64,000 nt of DNA. It comes from Ruminococcus sp. AF31-8BH (GTDB lineage Bacteria > Bacillota > Clostridia > Lachnospirales > Lachnospiraceae). Below are positions 1 to 10,000 of this stretch, piece by piece. Position 1 is the first letter of the stretch. Each line of letters begins with the position of its first letter. The position numbers were made by a program, and so were the translations under genes. The stretch covers positions 62,001 through 126,000 of the forward strand of contig NZ_QTVN01000004.1 in the NCBI RefSeq assembly GCF_003460605.1. The letters are read 5' to 3'. Below the pieces are notes generated by a model, which had not been told where the DNA came from, searched no databases, and saw only the letters and a program-made list of their open reading frames with translations.

Positions 1-1039
1 CTGATAACTCACGAAGAGCCTCAGCCCAACGGGAAGTGGAGTCTGCCATGATCGCAACATCATAACCCATGTCTCGGTAATACTCAGCAAGTGTTACACC
101 TGTATAAATAGAAGCCTCACGGGCTGCAACAGGCATGTTGGAAGTATTGGCGATCAGGGTTGTACGGTCCATCATCAGGTTTCCGGATTTCGGGTCGATC
201 AGTTTACTGAAGTCTTCCAGAACCTGTGTCATCTCGTTTCCACGCTCACCGCATCCAATATAGATAATAATATCTGCGTCAGACCACTTTGCGATTTGGT
301 GCTGTGTCATTGTTTTTCCAGTACCGAAACCGCCAGGAATTGCTGCTGTACCGCCTTTTGCAATGGGGAAAAGGGTATCCAGGATACGCTGTCCGGTTAC
401 CAGCGGAACGCTTGCAGGGAAACGTTTGTAGGTTGGTCTTGGAACACGAATCGGCCATTTCTGAGCAAGGGCGATCTCTTTCTCGCTGCCGTCAGAAAGA
501 CGAACAGTTACGATAGGCTCCAGAATGGTATAAGCTCCATCCGGAACAGCCTTAATAACCTCAGCCTCTCCTCCAATTGTAGGAGGAACCATGGATTTGT
601 GAAGAATGGAAGCTGTCTCCTGTGTCTCAGCAATAATAGTTCCTGCGCTTACCACATCTCCAACCTTAACGGTTACGTGTACATCCCATTTCTTGGAAGT
701 GTCAAGGGAATCAACGCTGACACCACGGGAAATATATTTACCGGAGGACTTGGCAATCTCCTCCAGAGGACGCTGGATACCATCGAAAATATTGTGGATG
801 ATTCCAGGTCCAAGAAGAACGGAAATGGCATCGCCTGTTCCTATTACTGTATCTCCTGGCTTCAGTCCTGTTGTCTCCTCGAAAACCTGTACAGTGGTCA
901 TGCCCTTTTTCAGGCCGATAACCTCTCCTACCAGTTTCTCAGGTCCAACATAAACCATCTCGGAAATCTTGAATCCGGGATCACCTTTCAGATAAATAAC
1001 AGGACCGTTAACGCCGTAGATAATACCTGTTTTATTCAT
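1..1039 (-). CDS. atpA: V-type ATP synthase catalytic subunit A (3' end outside window)
   Basis: This is the catalytic A subunit of a bacterial V/A-type rotary ATPase, the nucleotide-binding part of the cytoplasmic V1 head. Only about the first 346 codons are inside the window. The N-terminus has the usual beta-barrel start ([20 protein letters not shown]), a long non-homologous insert, then the Walker A loop GGFGTGKT, followed by [17 protein letters not shown] and [13 protein letters not shown], all hallmarks of subunit A. The ATG at 1037-1039 overlaps the end of subunit E by 8 bases, and a GGAGGG motif inside the E gene serves as ribosome site, so translation is probably coupled. Subunits B and D would be expected beyond base 1. 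Identification is firm; only the truncation limits it. Confidence 0.97.
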   Translation of the reverse strand, partial: MNKTGIIYGVNGPVIYLKGDPGFKISEMVYVGPEKLVGEVIGLKKGMTTVQVFEETTGLKPGDTVIGTGDAISVLLGPGIIHNIFDGIQRPLEEIAKSSGKYISRGVSVDSLDTSKKWDVHVTVKVGDVVSAGTIIAETQETASILHKSMVPPTIGGEAEVIKAVPDGAYTILEPIVTVRLSDGSEKEIALAQKWPIRVPRPTYKRFPASVPLVTGQRILDTLFPIAKGGTAAIPGGFGTGKTMTQHQIAKWSDADIIIYIGCGERGNEMTQVLEDFSKLIDPKSGNLMMDRTTLIANTSNMPVAAREASIYTGVTLAEYYRDMGYDVAIMADSTSRWAEALRELS

Positions 1040-1619
1040 GGCTCAGCCCTCCGTCAAATTTAAATTCTTTCTTCAGTGTTTCATAAGCGCCCATAAAAGA
1101 GTTGTCAATCAGGATGTTCTTCGCCGGGATGGTAGCTTTGATGCCGCCCATAAACGGCTCATTAGAAATCTCAACAGCAAATCCTGTTTTTGCCACAATG
1201 GAACGCTGCAGTGCTGTATCTTCCGGGGAAAGATAGATGAAGATCTCATCATTTCCCGCAAACTCTCTTGCCTTCTGGATCTTCTGGCAAAGATAATCCT
1301 GATATTCCGGGCTTGCCATAAAGTCTTCCAGATGATTCTTAACTTCTACAAAAAGCTCATTTCTAAGCTCATTCTGTTTGGTTGTCCAGTCACGTCTTAA
1401 AGTCAGCTGCTCAGCAGAAAGTGCCTTGTTTACCTCGCGGGTTGCATTTTCTGTCTCGGCCTTGATCTGTGCCTCGGCATCCATTTTTCTTGATTCTTTA
1501 TGCTTTTCCAGCATTTCTTCCAGGCTCTTCTTATGGGCTTCCAGTGTATTCTCAGCCTCTGTCTGGGCTTCCGCAACGGAAGTGTCATAGAAATGCTGCA
1601 GTTTTTCTTCAATTGTCAT
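1032..1619 (-). CDS. atpE: V-type ATP synthase subunit E
   Basis: This is a peripheral-stalk subunit of the V/A-ATPase, 195 residues. The first half (about residues 1-100) is a highly charged helix rich in Glu, Lys and Ala, as expected for the long stalk helix that pairs with the G/H subunit. The C-terminal half is the globular part that contacts the V1 head; it contains GGIKATIPAKNILIDNSFMG, typical of the family. An AGGAGAAG motif lies 8 bases before the ATG. The gene sits between subunits F and A in the operon and overlaps A by 8 bases. Sequence conservation in this subunit is low, so the call rests on architecture, the C-terminal motif and gene order together. Confidence 0.93.
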   Translation of the reverse strand: MTIEEKLQHFYDTSVAEAQTEAENTLEAHKKSLEEMLEKHKESRKMDAEAQIKAETENATREVNKALSAEQLTLRRDWTTKQNELRNELFVEVKNHLEDFMASPEYQDYLCQKIQKAREFAGNDEIFIYLSPEDTALQRSIVAKTGFAVEISNEPFMGGIKATIPAKNILIDNSFMGAYETLKKEFKFDGGLSHE

Positions 1620-1636
1620 GCTTGGTCTTCTCCTGC

Positions 1637-1945
1637 CTATAACTTTAAGCCAATGGCTTCGTTAACATATCCGGTAATAAAATCAGGTTTACGGCCTGTA
1701 CCATGCCTGTCAGGGATTTCGATGATCAAAGGCGTTTTATGGTTCAGCTTTACATCGTCCACGATCTGGGGAAACTCCCGGCCAAATTTCTCGGTCAGAA
1801 GGAGAATCCCGATTTCTTTGTTGGCGATCGCTTTTTCCAGAGCGTCCTTCAGTTCGTCACGCTCATGGACTACAACGCCTTCCACACCTGCCAGTCTCAT
1901 CCCTGTGCAGGTATCGATGTTGTCACTGATCAAAAACATTTTCAT
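1637..1945 (-). CDS. atpF: V-type ATP synthase subunit F
   Basis: This is the small central-stalk subunit of V1 (102 residues, normal family length). It starts MKMFLISDNIDTCTGMRLAG and contains a Rossmann-like alternation including IGILLLTEKFGREFP and NHKTPLIIEIPDRHG, the pattern of NtpG/AtpF-type subunits that interact with subunit D in the rotor. The ribosome site before the ATG is weak, and the gene begins only 2 bases after the stop of subunit K, so translational coupling is likely. An alternative ATG two codons downstream cannot be excluded. Position within the operon supports the assignment. Confidence 0.93.
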   Translation of the reverse strand: MKMFLISDNIDTCTGMRLAGVEGVVVHERDELKDALEKAIANKEIGILLLTEKFGREFPQIVDDVKLNHKTPLIIEIPDRHGTGRKPDFITGYVNEAIGLKL

Positions 1946-1947
1946 AA

Positions 1948-2379
1948 TTATAATTTACCGATGATCATGAAGGAAATGATCAGACCATAAAGAGCAACAC
2001 CTTCGGCAAGACCTACGAAGATAAGAGATTTACCAAGAATGCTCTGATCCTCGCTGATTGCACCAAGAGCTGCACTTGCCGCACTGGCTACGGCAATACC
2101 ACCACCGATACAGGAAAGACCTGTAACAAGAGCTGCTGCGATATATCCAAGACCTGTTGCAAGACCTGCATCAGCGCTTGTTGCAGCCTGTACAGAAGAG
2201 CTTCCTGCAAACATAACCATTGCTGCTACTAACATGGTACCAAAGAAGAAAAATGCGTTTGTTGCAATTGTTGTTTTGTAACGTCCACGGCTCTTCTCGC
2301 CGATGAAATAATAACCAAATGGAACGATAATGCTTAATACAAGCGCTACTGCTAAGATAATCTGTGTCATAACTGTCAT
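1948..2379 (-). CDS. atpK: V-type ATP synthase proteolipid subunit K
   Basis: This is the membrane rotor proteolipid of the Vo sector, 143 residues and almost wholly hydrophobic, with about four membrane helices in two hairpins. The ion-carrying carboxylate is visible as Glu in GLAEGVALYGLIISFM of the last helix, preceded by AISEDQSILGKSL. The first hairpin is degenerate (its loop is GEKSRGRYKTTI) and shows no second matching carboxylate. An AGGAGG motif lies about 10 bases upstream of the ATG. The family includes both H+ and Na+ coupled rings. I did not resolve the ligand set well enough to say which applies, though a Gln precedes the last helix. Confidence 0.95.
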   Translation of the reverse strand: MTVMTQIILAVALVLSIIVPFGYYFIGEKSRGRYKTTIATNAFFFFGTMLVAAMVMFAGSSSVQAATSADAGLATGLGYIAAALVTGLSCIGGGIAVASAASAALGAISEDQSILGKSLIFVGLAEGVALYGLIISFMIIGKL

Positions 2380-2421
2380 GATAATTGACCTCCTCGTAAT
2401 TCAATCTTTCATAAATTAAAT

Positions 2422-4392
2422 TTATTTTGCCTCCGCATCAGAACGGAACGGCTCGAATTTTCTTCCGCTTCCTTTGTAGAAACGGCTGAACATCTCGTAA
2501 TATTCAAGTCTGAGTACCTGGATACCAACGATCAGGCCCTCAAGACCGCATACGAAAATATTTCCAAGAACGATTACTACCCAGTTCGGGCTTCCGTTCT
2601 CAGCACCGGCCAGCATCAGCACAACCTGCATCATAGCCGCATGGCTGACTGCATAAGCTCCGATACGCACGAAAGAAAGTGTGTTGGAGAAGTAGCTCAG
2701 AAGAACCTCGAACATTTCGAAAAATCCCTGAACGATAAACATTCCCACACCGCCTTCAAAAGCTGCCGGTTTCTTTTCCACAAGGTTTGTAAGAGGCTCT
2801 TTTAAGAACATTACAAGCAGCGGAAGGATAAACATAATGCAAAGAACGATACCGCCCGGAAGCTTATGGCCTGTCATAAACAGAGCAATTACAATAACTG
2901 CGGAGCCATAGAATACAAGGCCTGCAACAGAGTTGGTATCGAACCATACCTTCTCTGTATCTTTCGCTTTCAGGGAATTCATAATATTAAAGATCATACA
3001 CAGAAGAATGATTCCCATACCAAAGCCGATGGCGATAATAAATACGGTGTTCAGTTTTCCAATAAAAGGCACATCCATCATGGCATCCATTGGGCGCAGC
3101 CAGACAGGTTCTATAATATCCTCAAATCCAAAGAAGCTGCCGAACATGAAGCCAAAGAATGTGGAAAAGATTCCGGCACAGCTGATGATTCCGGCAAGGT
3201 CAATATGCTTGAACTTGTAAAGAAGGAATCCGCCAATAAGTAAAACCAGTCCCTGTCCTGCATCTCCGAACATTGCGCCGAAAATAAAGGAATAAGTAAG
3301 GGCGATAAACCAGGTGGGGTCCATCTCTCCGTAAGCCGGAAGGCCATACATTTTGGTGTACATTTCGAATGGCTTGAAAAGCTTGGGGTTCTTCAGCTTG
3401 GTAGGCGGTGTCTTGTGGGCATCCTCCTGCTCATTCTCATCGATCAGGCAGAAGATACGGGCATCTCCGGAAATATCATTCTGGAAAGCTTTTGCATCTT
3501 TCTCTGTCATCCAGCCGCAAAGAATATAGAACGGCTCCTTCGGCTTATAATCAGCTGACGCATCCGCGCTGTTGTCTCCATGTGTGCAGGCTGCCAGCTT
3601 ACGGATATCAAAGTTCCGTGAAAACTGGGAAAGTGTCAGCTTGCTTGAAGCAATGTCAGATGCATATTTCTTAAAGAAAGCTTTTCTTGCCGCTTTGTTT
3701 GCATCCAGGTCAGCGATCGTCTTCTTATACTCTGCTTCAAGTGCTGTGAAAGCAGCCTTGGCAGTTCCATCATACTGATCCGGTACATAAATTTTTTCAA
3801 AGTGCATAGCAGAATATACGGCATGGATCCGCTGTGCTTCGTGAACGGGAACAAAATAAATTCCCCAGATATAACGTTCGTCTTCATCACATTTAATGAA
3901 AATCGTGTCCAGATTGTCATAAATGTAGGTTTTGAATTTCTCGAAATAATCTTTCTCGATCCGTCCAAAGCGATAATGGATATAACGCATTTTCAGGATA
4001 GACTGCACATCAAAGTCTACATTTCGGAACGGATAGATGATTCGAAGTGATTCTGACAGGGAATCACGTTTCTCTTCCAGTTCCTGGCGGGTCTTATTCA
4101 GAACGTCCGCTTCGTCTTTGATCTGCTGTACAAGAGAGAGCGCTTTTTCGATTGGAAGCTTCTTCGCAGAAGCCTGCTCCGGGTTCTCAACCTCTTCATA
4201 GAAGCTTCCGATGGTGCTTAAAGCTTCTTTATACGGATTGATCTCAAGGTACGGGGAAAGATTCTTCACATCTGTCAGCTCTGTAAGAGCATTTTCCAGA
4301 TGAATCTCATACCGGCTGAGGTAATTGTTTACAACTCGGTCGATATCCTCCCTTGGCCCGGTAATGCTGACAAATTTCATTTTCTCAATCAC
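2422..4392 (-). CDS. atpI: V-type ATP synthase subunit I
   Basis: This is the large membrane stator subunit (a-subunit equivalent) that forms the ion half-channels against the K ring; 656 residues is the normal size. Roughly residues 1-330 form the charged cytoplasmic domain with coiled-coil stretches, and the remainder carries about seven to eight membrane helices, including FGAMFGDAGQGLVLLIGGF and SFVRIGAYAVSHAAMMQVV. The Arg in the latter is the expected channel arginine. I chose the GTG at 4392 because GGAGG sits 7 bases upstream; an ATG four codons later is an alternative. It lies between C and K in the operon, with a 42-base gap before K. Confidence 0.97.
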   Translation of the reverse strand: MIEKMKFVSITGPREDIDRVVNNYLSRYEIHLENALTELTDVKNLSPYLEINPYKEALSTIGSFYEEVENPEQASAKKLPIEKALSLVQQIKDEADVLNKTRQELEEKRDSLSESLRIIYPFRNVDFDVQSILKMRYIHYRFGRIEKDYFEKFKTYIYDNLDTIFIKCDEDERYIWGIYFVPVHEAQRIHAVYSAMHFEKIYVPDQYDGTAKAAFTALEAEYKKTIADLDANKAARKAFFKKYASDIASSKLTLSQFSRNFDIRKLAACTHGDNSADASADYKPKEPFYILCGWMTEKDAKAFQNDISGDARIFCLIDENEQEDAHKTPPTKLKNPKLFKPFEMYTKMYGLPAYGEMDPTWFIALTYSFIFGAMFGDAGQGLVLLIGGFLLYKFKHIDLAGIISCAGIFSTFFGFMFGSFFGFEDIIEPVWLRPMDAMMDVPFIGKLNTVFIIAIGFGMGIILLCMIFNIMNSLKAKDTEKVWFDTNSVAGLVFYGSAVIVIALFMTGHKLPGGIVLCIMFILPLLVMFLKEPLTNLVEKKPAAFEGGVGMFIVQGFFEMFEVLLSYFSNTLSFVRIGAYAVSHAAMMQVVLMLAGAENGSPNWVVIVLGNIFVCGLEGLIVGIQVLRLEYYEMFSRFYKGSGRKFEPFRSDAEAK

Positions 4393-4410
4393 ATTGCTAC
4401 CTCCGGGTTA

Positions 4411-5454
4411 CTAATTGTTGTGAACATAACGCATTGCCTCGTCCGGATCAACCTGGTAACGAACACACTCCAGTGCGATGGTCAGACGGTTTACCTCATG
4501 TTCTTTGTGATAAAGATAAGAATACAAAACAGCTACGGAATAAGGATCTTTGCGAGCCTCTTTTTCCAGGACAGTACGGAGCATGTTGTTATAAAGCTCC
4601 TCCATGGAAATCAGGTTCATCTGCTGATATTTCCGGCCGTACCAGGTACGGTTGAAAATCTGCTCACCTTCTTCACTGCTGGTAGCTTCTACCATGGCTG
4701 TGATTTCTTCTTTCTTTAGTTTATAATTCACGGGAATCAGCTGTGCGTAGATGGCTGCAGGCTCCATTTTGTAATAACGCTTGGATCTTAAGATAAACTG
4801 CAGATTCAGCATATCAAATTTCTCGCCGTAAGCCTTGGTGATCTCGTCTAAGTCATTTCCCTTGAATAACTTTTTACGGACACTCCAGATCTGATTGAAA
4901 TAATAAAGATCAAGAGCCATTCCGTAGTCAAATAAAAGTCCATTGCCGTTCTCATATACGCTCAAAAGAGGAGCGTAAAATTCATTTCCCTTCAGGGCTG
5001 TCATGAATTCATCCATATTTCCGGCACTTACCAGTCTGTCAAGATCCAGCTTGGAATGGTGCAGGAAAAAGTCACGGTAAGGACTCATATCCACAGGATT
5101 GGTGCTTCTGTGATCAAAGAGATTCGTAAGGATCTCTTTCAGAACACGGATTTCGTAGCGCTTGGAATAAAGTGCCAGGAATTTGCGCTGTTCCTTGTTT
5201 GCAAAATTATAAATGCGGGAGAAATTTCCGAAAATGGATTTCTTCAGAAGCTTCTCAATCTCGCCTCGATGAAGATTGTTCTCATCAAGATCAGACCAGG
5301 CCTTCGCATATTCCGGCGTTTTTTTCAAATAAGCAGCTACCTGTGGAACATCCGAAAAACGGACAATTTCCTGAAGCTGTTCATCTGTTACCAGATGACT
5401 GCTCATAGCGCGTATTTTCGTGGAAACTCCGCTGTAGGAAAGAACGCTTCCCAT
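4411..5454 (-). CDS. atpC: V-type ATP synthase subunit C
   Basis: This 347-residue subunit (NtpC/AtpC, equivalent to eukaryotic subunit d) is the funnel-shaped coupling between the central stalk and the membrane ring. The sequence is mostly helical, without membrane segments. It carries family features such as an MSSHLVTDEQLQEIVRFSDV start region and a repeated-domain layout with YDSLFLHH-like and MALDLYYFNQIWSVRKKL stretches. The ATG overlaps the stop of the preceding G/H-like gene by one base (TAATG), a classic coupling arrangement. Confidence is high from the operon context and length. Confidence 0.93.
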   Translation of the reverse strand: MGSVLSYSGVSTKIRAMSSHLVTDEQLQEIVRFSDVPQVAAYLKKTPEYAKAWSDLDENNLHRGEIEKLLKKSIFGNFSRIYNFANKEQRKFLALYSKRYEIRVLKEILTNLFDHRSTNPVDMSPYRDFFLHHSKLDLDRLVSAGNMDEFMTALKGNEFYAPLLSVYENGNGLLFDYGMALDLYYFNQIWSVRKKLFKGNDLDEITKAYGEKFDMLNLQFILRSKRYYKMEPAAIYAQLIPVNYKLKKEEITAMVEATSSEEGEQIFNRTWYGRKYQQMNLISMEELYNNMLRTVLEKEARKDPYSVAVLYSYLYHKEHEVNRLTIALECVRYQVDPDEAMRYVHNN

Positions 5455-5774
5455 TACATCACTTCCTCCTGAATGATCTTTTCAAAAATTTCTTTGGAAA
5501 GGCGTTCGTGATTCTTCGCGTAGTAAGCGTCGAGCTCACTTAAGGCTGCCTGTGTATCTTCACGCAGGGAAGCAAGGCGCTTATCCTTCTCACCTTCAAG
5601 ATTACGGCGTATTTCCTGAATCTGCTCTTCGGTGTGTTTCTCCAGCTGGGTGTCAAATTCCTTGGACTGCCTTTCCATCTCAGCTGAAAGAGCTTTCTTC
5701 TTCTGCGCGGCATCATTCATAATGCTCTGTGCAGTGGTCTCTATCTCGGATAATTTACCGATTATCTGTTCCAT
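5454..5774 (-). CDS. V-type ATP synthase subunit G/H-like stalk protein
   Basis: This is a short coiled-coil protein (106 residues from the chosen start) opening the V-ATPase operon. It is almost entirely one charged helix, rich in Glu, Lys, Gln and Arg, matching the peripheral-stalk subunit that pairs with subunit E. I placed the start at the ATG at 5772-5774 because a strong AAGGAGGGG lies just upstream; a longer reading beginning six codons earlier would put this ribosome site inside the gene. Assignment rests on composition and first position in the operon, since this subunit is poorly conserved. Confidence 0.85.
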   Translation of the reverse strand: MEQIIGKLSEIETTAQSIMNDAAQKKKALSAEMERQSKEFDTQLEKHTEEQIQEIRRNLEGEKDKRLASLREDTQAALSELDAYYAKNHERLSKEIFEKIIQEEVM

Positions 5775-5792
5775 TTTTCCCCTCCTTTTCAA

Positions 5793-6013
5793 TTTTTAAG
5801 TATTTTACATCTATTTCACAGAAAAAGCCAGTCAAAGTTTGCCTAAATTTTTCATAAAAATGCGCCAAAATTCCAGATAATGTGACTAAAAATTAACAAT
5901 CTTTTCAAAATCTGTCATACCAATTTTTAATAATGGGTACACGTATTTACTATAATAAGAAAGTTTACCTGCCAGTTATTAATTTTCCAGTCCCTGCCTT
6001 CCTTATCCTATTA
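5793..6013. other. Divergent intergenic region between the V-ATPase operon and trmB
   Basis: This AT-rich spacer separates two diverging units. No convincing sigma-A promoter was found for the V-ATPase operon: a TTGACT on the minus strand near 5832-5840 has only a poor -10 at proper spacing. A TATAAT at 5951-5956 on the plus strand lacks a matching -35. No RNA gene or ORF with a ribosome site was recognised. Confidence 0.5.
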
Positions 6014-6042
6014 TTGCGAAAACACGGAAAATCATGTATAGT
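6014..6042 (+). promoter_or_regulatory. Promoter for trmB
   Basis: TTGCGA (6014-6019), a 17-base spacer and TATAGT (6037-6042) form a good sigma-A promoter facing trmB, giving a leader of about 110 bases. The leader opens with a hairpin (6046-6076) whose outer arms are TTTCATG/CATGAAA and inner arms CAGA/TCTG. I do not recognise it as a known riboswitch. Confidence 0.65.
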
Positions 6043-6161
6043 AGGTTTCATGAAAACAGATATCGTCTGCATGAAATCATAAACAGAGCCCATATGAATC
6101 TGTCTTAATTTTTGCTGTATCAGCAGTTTTAAATATCAAAACATTATGTCAGGAGGCATTT

Positions 6162-6815
6162 ATGCGACTTAGAAATATCCCCGGCGCCAAAGACGCCATT
6201 GAAGAAAGTATTTATGTAATCCAGAATCCCCAGGAAAATAAAGGGTGCTGGGACAAGTTTTTCCCACAGAACCAGCCCATCCACCTGGAAGTAGGCATGG
6301 GAAAAGGCCGCTTTCTTATGGATATGGCCCGGCTTCACCCGGAGATCAATTATATCGGAATCGAAATGTATGACAGCGTGCTCCTTCGCGCTATCCAGAA
6401 GCGGGAGGCTCTTGCAGAAGAGGGAGAAAATCTTTCCAATTTAATGTTCATGCGCATGGACGCCAGACTTCTTCCGGAAGTTTTTGAAAAAGGGGAAGTG
6501 GCAAAAATTTATCTTAACTTCTCCGATCCATGGCCAAAGGCCCGCCATGCCTCCAGAAGACTGACTTCCCGTGAATTTCTCGCCCGCTATGACCAGATTC
6601 TCACCCTGGAAGGCACTATTGAATTCAAAACCGACAACCGCGGTCTCTTTGATTTTTCCCTGGAAGAAGTTCCGGAAGCCGGATGGAAATTAGAAGCCCA
6701 CACCTTTGACCTTCATCACAACGAAGAAATGATGAAAGGAAATGTCATGACCGAATATGAAGAGAAATTCTCTTCTATGGGAAATCCCATCTGTAAAATG
6801 ATCATCAGCCGATAA
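6162..6815 (+). CDS. trmB: tRNA (guanine-N7)-methyltransferase
   Basis: This enzyme methylates G46 in the tRNA variable loop using S-adenosylmethionine. The 217-residue protein has the expected fold: the SAM-binding motif HLEVGMGKGRFLMDMA near residues 45-60, NYIGIEMYDSVLLRA as motif II, and the diagnostic YLNFSDPWPKARHASRRLT with the catalytic Asp and substrate Arg/His residues. The end, TEYEEKFSSMGNPICKM, is also typical. An AGGAGG ribosome site precedes the ATG. It is apparently transcribed alone from the promoter at 6014-6042. Assignment is firm. Confidence 0.97.
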   Translation: MRLRNIPGAKDAIEESIYVIQNPQENKGCWDKFFPQNQPIHLEVGMGKGRFLMDMARLHPEINYIGIEMYDSVLLRAIQKREALAEEGENLSNLMFMRMDARLLPEVFEKGEVAKIYLNFSDPWPKARHASRRLTSREFLARYDQILTLEGTIEFKTDNRGLFDFSLEEVPEAGWKLEAHTFDLHHNEEMMKGNVMTEYEEKFSSMGNPICKMIISR

Positions 6816-6904
6816 ATTTCACACACTCCTGTCAGGTATGCACCTTTTTTCTGTGTCTTCATATTGTAATAAAGAAGGTTCTACCCCGACAGGAGATTTT
6901 TATT

Positions 6905-7066
6905 ATGAAACGAACCACCCCACTGCAAAAATATGCTGCCCAGTTCCGCTACGAACACAAAAACATGAACGACCGCTTCTCCGGCGTCAAAAAACACGCC
7001 AACGAACTCTCTAAACTTTTAGACGGCATGTTTCCGAAAGATAAGAAAGAGAAAGAGAAAAAATGA
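6905..7066 (+). CDS. Small basic protein of 53 residues, coupled to the SNF2 helicase
   Basis: I do not recognise this protein. It reads MKRTTPLQKYAAQFRYEHKN onward, is strongly basic, and ends in a lysine/glutamate tail. It has its own AGGAG ribosome site, and its TGA overlaps the ATG of the SNF2 gene in an ATGA arrangement, good evidence that it is translated and coupled. An inverted repeat pairs CTCCTGTC (6826-6833) with GACAGGAG (6888-6895), and the right arm contains the ribosome site, so a 54-base-loop hairpin could mask it. A nucleic-acid-binding or helicase-accessory role is only a guess from charge and coupling. Confidence 0.7.
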   Translation: MKRTTPLQKYAAQFRYEHKNMNDRFSGVKKHANELSKLLDGMFPKDKKEKEKK

Positions 7067-10000
7067 TAGAATGGAAAAAAGACCTCTCACCCACTACCAC
7101 CAGCAAGGGAACGCAAAATGATAATATGTATCAGTTACTTGGCGGTGCCCGTAACAACAATGATTCTGAAGATGATTCCGCATTAGAGGAAAATCTCCTT
7201 AAGCTAAAAAATTATACTTATTTTGACGGTGACAAGATTCTTGCATCTTTGAAGCTTTCTGCTAAAGATAAGAAAAATGGCGAAGCAATCTACCGCCAGA
7301 ATAAAGTAAACATCTCAGATATCTCAAGCGGCTATTCTCATCTGGGAGAACGATGCGGACAGGCAGATGCTGTCTTTAATGTCGGAAGAGATACCTTTCA
7401 TACAACAATTATCTTCAATAATAAGGAAATAACTTACTCTAAATGTTACTGCCCGGAATGCAGCAGGAAATACTGGGGCTGGTACTCTGACAATGCCAAG
7501 TGCCAGTATACCGCTGCCCTTGCCTTTTACATCAAAGATTTTGTAAAACAAAATAATTTTGCAGATGCAACTGATATGAATGGCAATTATCTTCTGTCCA
7601 CCTATCGAAAAGGACAGATAAAAAATACCCAAAAAGAACAGCCTGCTCCTTCTGCGCCCAGTGTTTCCCTGATTCCCCGTCTGACACAAAAAGACAGCCA
7701 GTTATCTGTTTCATTTAAAGTCGGTACAGACAAACTATTTGTTGTGAAAAAGCTGGACGATTTCTGCAGTCAGGTCCATAACAGTGAAACTGTCAAATAC
7801 GGAACAAGCACTGTAATCAGCCACAAGCTGCAGGATTTTACGGAAAAAAGTCAGAAATGGATCCGTTTTATTGACCAGATTGTCCGGGAAGAAGCACGTT
7901 TTGTTAATAAAATTGAAGCTTCCGGCACATATCTCCCTAAGAAATTTAATGTTGGCAGTTCCCTGGAGCTGTTTGGCTGGCGCCTGGACAGCTTTTATGA
8001 AAATCTGTCGGATGACAAAATTGAGTTTGAAAATAAATCTGATTCTGCCACAAAAAAGAAAGCCCAGCTTCATTGTGCTATTGGAAATCCCCGGATCACC
8101 ATGCAGATTCTGGATGCTTCCAAAAATAACAACCAGTTTGACGGTGTCACTGTAAAAGGAAGCCTGCCAGAGTTATTTCACGGAATGGACTTTGCGTATT
8201 TCATTCAGGATGACCGCTTTTGCAAAGCAGAACCTGATTTTATGGAAAAAGCAAAGCCCTTGTCAGACCTTTCCCGCAATGGACAGTTTCATTTCCAGAT
8301 GGGCCGCAATACATTATCTAATTTTTACCACAATGTACTGCCCCAGTTACAGGATATTGCTGATATTACGGAAGAAAATCCTGAAAAATTCAGGCAGTAT
8401 CTGACTCCGGAAGCGCATTTTGTATTTTATCTGGATATGGAAGCCGACAATATCACCTGCAAAATAAGCTCTTTTTACGGTCAAAAAGAGTATTCCTTAT
8501 GCAAGGCCTTTTTCGACAACAGCATTCGCACGGAGCAACAATTCCGTGATTTTCCTCTGGAAAACAGTGTTCTTGGACAGGCAATGGAATGGCTGCCTTA
8601 TTATGATGCCGACTTTGACGTCCTGCACTGTGCCGGAGAAGAGGATCTGGTTTATCATATGATGGAATCTGGAACGGACGCTCTTATGGAGCTTGGTGAG
8701 GTACGCTGCACCAATCGTTTCCGAAGCAAGCACACCCTGAAAACAGTAAAAGTTTCTGTGGGCGTATCCTTGTCTGGAGGACTTCTGGATCTGAATATTT
8801 CCACAGATGATATTTCCAGTCAGGAACTTTTGGATGTCCTGAAAAGCTATCAACAGAAGAAAAAATATTACAAGCTGAAATCCGGCGAGTTTGTAAACCT
8901 GCAGGAGCAAAATCTGGAAATGCTGGCGGAGCTAATGAAAACCCTTCACCTTACCCCCAAAGAATTTGTCAAGGGGAAGATGCACCTTCCTGCATACCGT
9001 ACCTTATATCTGGATCAGATGCTGGAAAGCAATGAGAACATTTATGCCAACCGCGACCGCCATTTCCGTGAAATCGTAAAAGGCTTTAAGACTATCAATG
9101 ACGCTGATTTCGAAGAACCGGAAAGTCTTTCCAAAATTATGCGTCAATATCAGAAAAACGGCTATAAATGGCTTCGCACCCTGGAAGCCTGGAAATTTGG
9201 CGGTATACTTGCTGATGATATGGGTCTTGGAAAAACACTGCAGGTTATCGCAGTTCTTCTCGCTGCAAAGCTTGAGGGAAAAAAGGGTACTTCTCTGGTA
9301 GTTGCCCCGGCGGCTCTCGTCTTTAACTGGGGTGAAGAGCTTGCCAGATTTGCTCCTGCTTTAACGTTTTCCCTGATCGCCGGAAGTCAGGCAGAGCGTC
9401 AGAAAAAGCTTCAGGAATACCAGAATTTCGACGTTCTGGTGACTTCCTATGACCTTTTGAAAAGAGATATCGATCAGTATGAGGAAAAAGAATTCTTATA
9501 CGAAATTATTGACGAAGCACAGTATATTAAAAATCACACAACTGCAGCTGCCAAATCTGTAAAAGTGATTCAAAGCCAAACCCGTTATGCCCTTACCGGC
9601 ACTCCTATTGAAAACCGCCTCAGTGAGCTTTGGAGTATTTTCGATTATTTAATGCCTGGATTTCTCTATGGATATGATATCTTCAAGAAGGAATTTGAAA
9701 CTCCAATTGTAAAAAATGAGGATGAAGCAGCTATGACGCGCCTGCAGAAAATGGTTTCCCCATTTATTCTGCGCCGTCTGAAAGAAGATGTGCTCAAGGA
9801 TCTCCCAGAAAAGCTGGAGGAAATCCGTTATGTCAAATTCGATGACGCTCAGCAGAAGCTGTATGATGCACAGGTTGTACATATGAAAGAAAAAATTGCC
9901 CAGCAGGACGAGGGTGAATTTAACAAAAATAAACTGTGGATCCTTGCTGAGCTTACAAAACTGAGACAGATCTGCTGTTCACCTTCTCTTTGCTTTGAAA

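Noticed and set aside
5832..5840. Minus-strand TTGACT as the V-ATPase promoter
   Set aside because: No acceptable -10 at 16-18 bases; TAAAAT occurs only at 22 bases.
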